From Opitutia bacterium (lineage in GTDB: Bacteria > Verrucomicrobiota > Verrucomicrobiia > Opitutales > Seribacteraceae), in contig PCBO01000055.1 of assembly GCA_002730975.1 (NCBI GenBank), forward strand, positions 1 to 64,000: DNA of 64,000 nucleotides, read 5' to 3'. A program made the position numbers and the translations under genes. Every line of letters begins with the position of its first letter. The stretch's first letter is position 1. The notes beneath the pieces were generated by a model. The model was given only the letters and a program-made list of their open reading frames with translations, made no database searches and was not told the DNA's origin. Shown piece by piece: positions 55,801 to 61,800 of this stretch.

Positions 55801-58800
55801 CAATTGAGCGGCTCACATCCTCACAAGAGTGCCCCACCCTCTTTTGAAAACCGACCGGGCATTCTGAATAAATCGGAGATATCCCTGCTCAAGGACAACC
55901 CATTTTCTCTGCAAATAATTGCCGACAGACAGACAGATTCCTACCTTGCCTCCGGTTTGCCATCGGGACTCTCAATCAATCCCCTTTCCGGACTGATATC
56001 GGGAACGCCTACGGCAGAGGGTTCCTTCGGTGTTACCATTAACGCCAGTAATGCAGCAGGCAGTCGCCCCAGCACCCTGACTCTTCACGTCAAGGATTAC
56101 ACCCGGTGGGAATATTCTGCGCCCATTACTTTTCCCGGGTATGATGGTAATGAAACTTTAACCGACTTCCCGGTTTATGTTCAGATAGACGATGAGATTA
56201 ACAGTTTTTCGTATGAACAATTCGATTCCCCTGCAGGTTTCGACCTCAGATTCGTAGGGTCCGATGGAGCCGAAGAATTAAAATACGAACCCGTCAAGTG
56301 GAATCCTTCCGGTGTTTCCGCCTACTGGGTAAGGGTACCCGAATTGAAAACAGGCACGACAATCACCGCAAAATGGGGTAATCCCAGTGCGGCGACACAA
56401 CCCGGCTATTGTTTGGACGGATCCATTTGGAATCGTTTCCATGCAGTTTGGCATATGGAGGGCGAGGATCCTACGGTCGTCCGTGAATCGAGTGGAAGTC
56501 TGCATGGTACTGCAATAAACTTCAATGACAGTCCTCGCGTAGCAGGAGTGATAGGAAAAGCTCTTTCTTTCGACGGAATCAATGATTACGTCAATCTGCC
56601 CCTCGAATCGCATCCTCCGGGAGATGCCAAGCAACTCACCATTTCCTTTTGGTCTTATGGTGGCGTAAGTTTACCGAAAAACACTTCCATATTGGAGTCC
56701 GGTTCATCCCTCGGCAGGCATTTAAACATTCACCATCCTTGGAGCAATGGGCGGATTTATTGGCAGGCAGGTTCAGGCAGTGTCGACAGTGTAGAAAAAG
56801 ACGACTTCGAATACAGGGGCAAGTGGGTACACTGGACATTTCAAAAAGAAAGCTCCATCGGCGCCATGTACATTTACAAGAACGGTGAAGAATGGATGTC
56901 CGGATACTCGCGAACTCGACCTTTTGGGGGACCTGTGGACAATTTTCGCCTAGGTTCGGGTCGAACCGGGGGAAGCTACTGGCATGGCTGGCTAGATGAA
57001 GTCAGGATTTCTCTAGAGTTGGCGTCGGCGGCCTCAATCAAGGCATCCTACTCGAGCCAAATACCGGGAGCAAACTTTGTTTCCATCGGAACAGTGGAAG
57101 GCCCCCCCACCCTTATCCCCGGTCAGGTAATCAGAGGCTTTGCCAATGACGCGAACCGTTCCGTTTCATACGCGCTCCAGACCTTCCCTGCCGCCACCCA
57201 ATTCGCGGCGGCGGGTTTGCCCTTCGGGCTCAGCATCAATTCCAGCACGGGAGAAATCACCGGCAATCCGATTCAAGGCAGTTCGACGAATATCACGGTA
57301 ACTGCCGGCAATTCGAAAGGTTCCGATCAAGGAATCGTAAGTTTGGTGATCGTCGACCTGAATGAGTTTACGCACAAGACCACCATGACCTTCGAGGGTT
57401 ATGACGGTAACGAAACCCTAAAGGATTTTCCCGTCCTCGTAAAGTTAACCGACGACTTAACAAACTTCAGTCTTCGCTCTTTCCAGTCTCACAAGGGCAA
57501 CGACCTTCGTTTTTACGACGACAGGGCAAATGAACTTGCTTATGAAATCGACGAATGGAACGAAGCTAACGGTGAAATACTAGCTTGGGTAAGAGTAAAA
57601 GAGCTCACCCAAGATCTTAACGTCACTGCACACTGGGGACATTCCGGACATACGGGGCAAGCTCCGACTTACGCTTACGACGGTTCCACCTGGTCTGCCG
57701 GTTTCCGAGGCGTTTGGCACCTCCACCCTATGGACACGGCAGGACTGTTGACCGATTCCTCCCCTTATCGTAACCATGCCGACAACCATGACGGAATCGA
57801 TCGCCCCATAGGGCTCATCGGGTCGGGACGAACGATTGGAGGGGGTCCCGACACTTTCTTGTCGATTCCTTCCAGCTCTACCATCGACGATCTGCAAGAA
57901 GGAGACTTCAGCTTTTCAACTTGGTTGCGTCTGGAGGACCCGGTACCACCCGAACTGCCGAACGTGCTACAAGGACGGGGATTCCAAATGGTTCCGAACG
58001 ATTCCTACTTCAACAACATAGAAAGCCTCTTGGCCCTTTCTCCTACGGGATCTCGCATCATGAGCAAAGGTCCGGGGCAAGGTTTTTACATTAACGGTGA
58101 CGCCGCATTCATCGCCGCTGGAATTGGCATAACGAACGTGGATAATTACATGAGTTTGTTCGTCGGGATGTTCAAGGCTCCAGAAACCGGAAACTTCCAA
58201 TTCAGATGTACCAACAAGGATGACCGAGCCACCATATGGCTTGATCTGGACCAGGACTTAGTCTTCGAAACTGGCGGGGACGCCGGTAATGAGATGATGG
58301 GGGGAATCAACAACTTCACCTCGGGCTTAATTCCCTTGGTCGCCGGTCAATCATACAAGATTGCAATTGCTCATGGCGAATGGGGTGGTGGTTCGCGAAT
58401 CAGGCCATGGATTAAAACACCTACAATCGATTGGGCGATAATCGATCCCACGGACCCGGCTCAAGACGGATGGTTCAGCGTACCTTTGGACGGATCGATT
58501 TCAGCCGATGCAAGCGGATTGACGATTTTTTCCCATGGGGCTCAGGAAAGCCTTTCCCTCGGAGAATTGGCTAAACCGACGCTGCGACATGCCACTGCAG
58601 GATCTTTTGCAAACTCCGTTTCCTCCATTTCAATAAATGAAAGACAATGGCGGTACCTTGCCGGCGTGGTCGACTCGAAAAATGGGTTGGCCAGCGTCTA
58701 CGTAGATGGAAATCTGACCGGACAAGCATCTTTTGACGCAGCAGCCGGGCTGTCCATATCCGGCTTGCCATGGACACTGGCGCAAGGTCTTGTGGAATCC

Positions 58801-61800
58801 GCGCTGGACGAAATTCAGTTCGCATCCGAGTCTCGCTCCGACGCTTGGATCAAAGCGTCCTACCTCAACCAGAAGCCCAACCAAACCTTCCCTACTTACG
58901 GAAGCGTAATTGGTCCGAACTCCATCAATACTCCATTGAGCTTCACAATGGAAGCGGATCAAGCATTCTCCCACGAAGTAAATGCAACCAACCCTCCCCT
59001 AGCCTTTACTGCAACCGGACTTCCCGGCGGTCTTATATTGGATTCCTCCAGTGGTGTTATCTCCGGCACGCCTTCCCGTTCAGGAAACTATGAAGCCATG
59101 GTCACAGCGCTATTTTCAAGCGGGCAAAACCCATCCGAGAAACATACCTTCACCGTTCATTCAGTTCTCCCGCAGATAGTGATTAACAGTGTAACGGTCA
59201 CTACCTCCACCACCGCCCAAATTGAATATGAAATCACCAAGTCGGGCGGCGAAGATCCCGAAGTGTTTCTAGTGGCGGACGTAGTGGACCATGGTAATAA
59301 GTTGTACGACTGGTCTAGGCGGCTAGAACTGGGTAACAAGGGACTGGGCGCTTACACCGCTGTATTTGGAGATTTAACTCCGGGATCAACCTATTTCCTC
59401 CGCATGATGGCAAGAAACTCGGCCGGAGAAGTATGGACTGGAAGCTCTTCGCTCGTCCGAACTCAACCTCTTCTAAGTGATCTCCCAGGGGACACCGGAA
59501 TCTGGCTGGATGCGACCGACATCGATGCCGACGGCACTTCAGATGGCCTCTCTGCAGGTTCCACGATCTCAGGATGGCTCGATAAATCCTCCTATTCTCG
59601 GCATATGACGAACGTGGAGGGCGACCCTAAGGTGGCGCTTTCCATCCTGAACGACAAACAGGTGATCGACTATGATGGCAACGACCGCATGTACACCTCC
59701 TACGACTTCCGCGCAAACAACTCGGCAGACTGGAGAGCCGGCGGTTACACCGCATTCGGCATATCTCGCTACTCGGGAGGGGATAATGAACGATTGATCA
59801 CCTCCAATGGAGGCAACTGGCTATTTGGCCATCACGGAAATCGCATTGGTCGCTATCACTTTGACGGATGGATTGACCAAGGAATGACTGCAGACACAAA
59901 TTTCCATTTATTCGAAGTCCGCCACCAAGGAAAGAACCAATCGGCAGATCCATCCTGTGAAGTTTGGAATGACGGTATTGAAGGTTCCTATGCAGGTGGT
60001 ACCAAGACTGGTTCGAACAACAATTGGTTCATGCCGCAAAGGCTGTCGTTCGGGGCCATGAGCAGCGTGACGCAGGAATCCAGCAAGGGACAGGTAGCCG
60101 AGTTCATCATGTTTCACGGTCTTCTTAGCGATGAGGATCGCTTGAAGATGGAAGGCTATCTGGCGCACAAGTGGGGAACGTCTCTGCCCCCCAATCATCC
60201 TTGGGCAAATGAACAACCAAGCTTTGGTGTCTCAGGCGTTAGCGGTACGACTCGCCAGTTCACTGCCCCTAAAACACAGGTTCCGACTGTCGTCAACCGA
60301 CCTCCGAGTAGCATAACGAATGACACAGCCACTCTAAATGGAAATCTGGCAAATTACGGTACGGGAATAGTTCTTGGTCCTTTCACCCCTCTGGCTTACG
60401 AGGGTCTCAAGCTTTGGTTGGACGCCACGGATATAGACGGGAATGATCTGGAAGACTCTTTTGCGGGGGACAGTCCGGTAGGTATCTGGAAAGATAAATC
60501 GGGTCTGGAAAACAGCGCGTCACAAGGAGGCATAGGAAAACAACCGTTGTACAAACCGGTTAGTATCAATGCCAAAGCTTCCGTAAGTTTTGATGGAACG
60601 GACGACTTTATTTCCTTTCCGAGGATGTTGGATATTCGAACCGTATTTTGGGCCATCAAGAGAAACGACGCGAGCAACCAAGCGTTCCTACTGGGAGACT
60701 CCATCAGGTATGATTTCCATTCGGCGAACGGAAGAGTCTGGTCAATCGCGAATGCCAGCACCAACCTTTACAATGGCTCCTTGCGTGTGAACGGCAATCC
60801 ACGAGACGGATTGATCACCGACATTCCAACGGGTGAGGTATGCATAGTAGCTGTTCGTTCCATAGGACCGGTTGAAGCAAGCAACTTTTCCAACGATAGG
60901 GATATCGCTAATCGTTTCTGGAACGGAAACTTGGCCGAGTTACTCGTATATTCCGAACCCCTTGCAGATGAAGACATGCTTAAAATCGAGGCATACCTCT
61001 CCCACAAGTGGGGAACGGAAGATAATCTGCCAGGTTCTCATAATTACAAATCGGAGGCACCCAGACAAGTTAACCCGGCTGCCAACGTAAAAGTTTACTG
61101 GGGTGCAAACGATGGAGGAATAAACCCCTCTGACTGGGATAACGACGTGGATGCCGGTATTGCAGTTCTAGGTCTCAAGAAAATGACTAGTGGAATAACC
61201 GTCATCGCCGATCCTGTTCCAACTGAATCAGCTTCCACTTACCCCGCCCAGAAGCTTCTGGACAACCAATTGCCGGCGGATGGTTGGCGCTCCACTTGGA
61301 CTGCATGGTATAAGACCAATACGACGTTGACTTTCAATCTAGGCAAGGAGCGTATATTAGAAAAGATTCGCATTTATTTCATGCCGCGAGATCGAGGTGA
61401 CGAGCTAAAGGAGCTTACCGTTCACGCCGCTGACGAATACCTTAACTTTGCTCCGGTTAAAACTGAGAATGGTAAAGTCGGCACCCGTAACGTTGGAACT
61501 TGGATGGATATCCCCATGGATGGCATTCAGACCGGAGCCATTAAGTTGGAACCCGTATTCCAAGGATGGGGTCATATTTGGGGAGAAGTCGAGTTTTGGG
61601 TAAGGGAAACGGGCGACTTCTCCATAGACGTCGAAGGTTTGTCAAAGGGACAGACTTATTACTACCGTGTATTCGGGTCTAACGACGGAGGCCAAGACTG
61701 GGCTGATGAGACAATCAGTTTCACAGCGGAAAACAAAATCTTCTATGATAGCGGCAAGCTCGTAATCGATACTTCTAAAGGTACTTGGAAGCACGATGGA

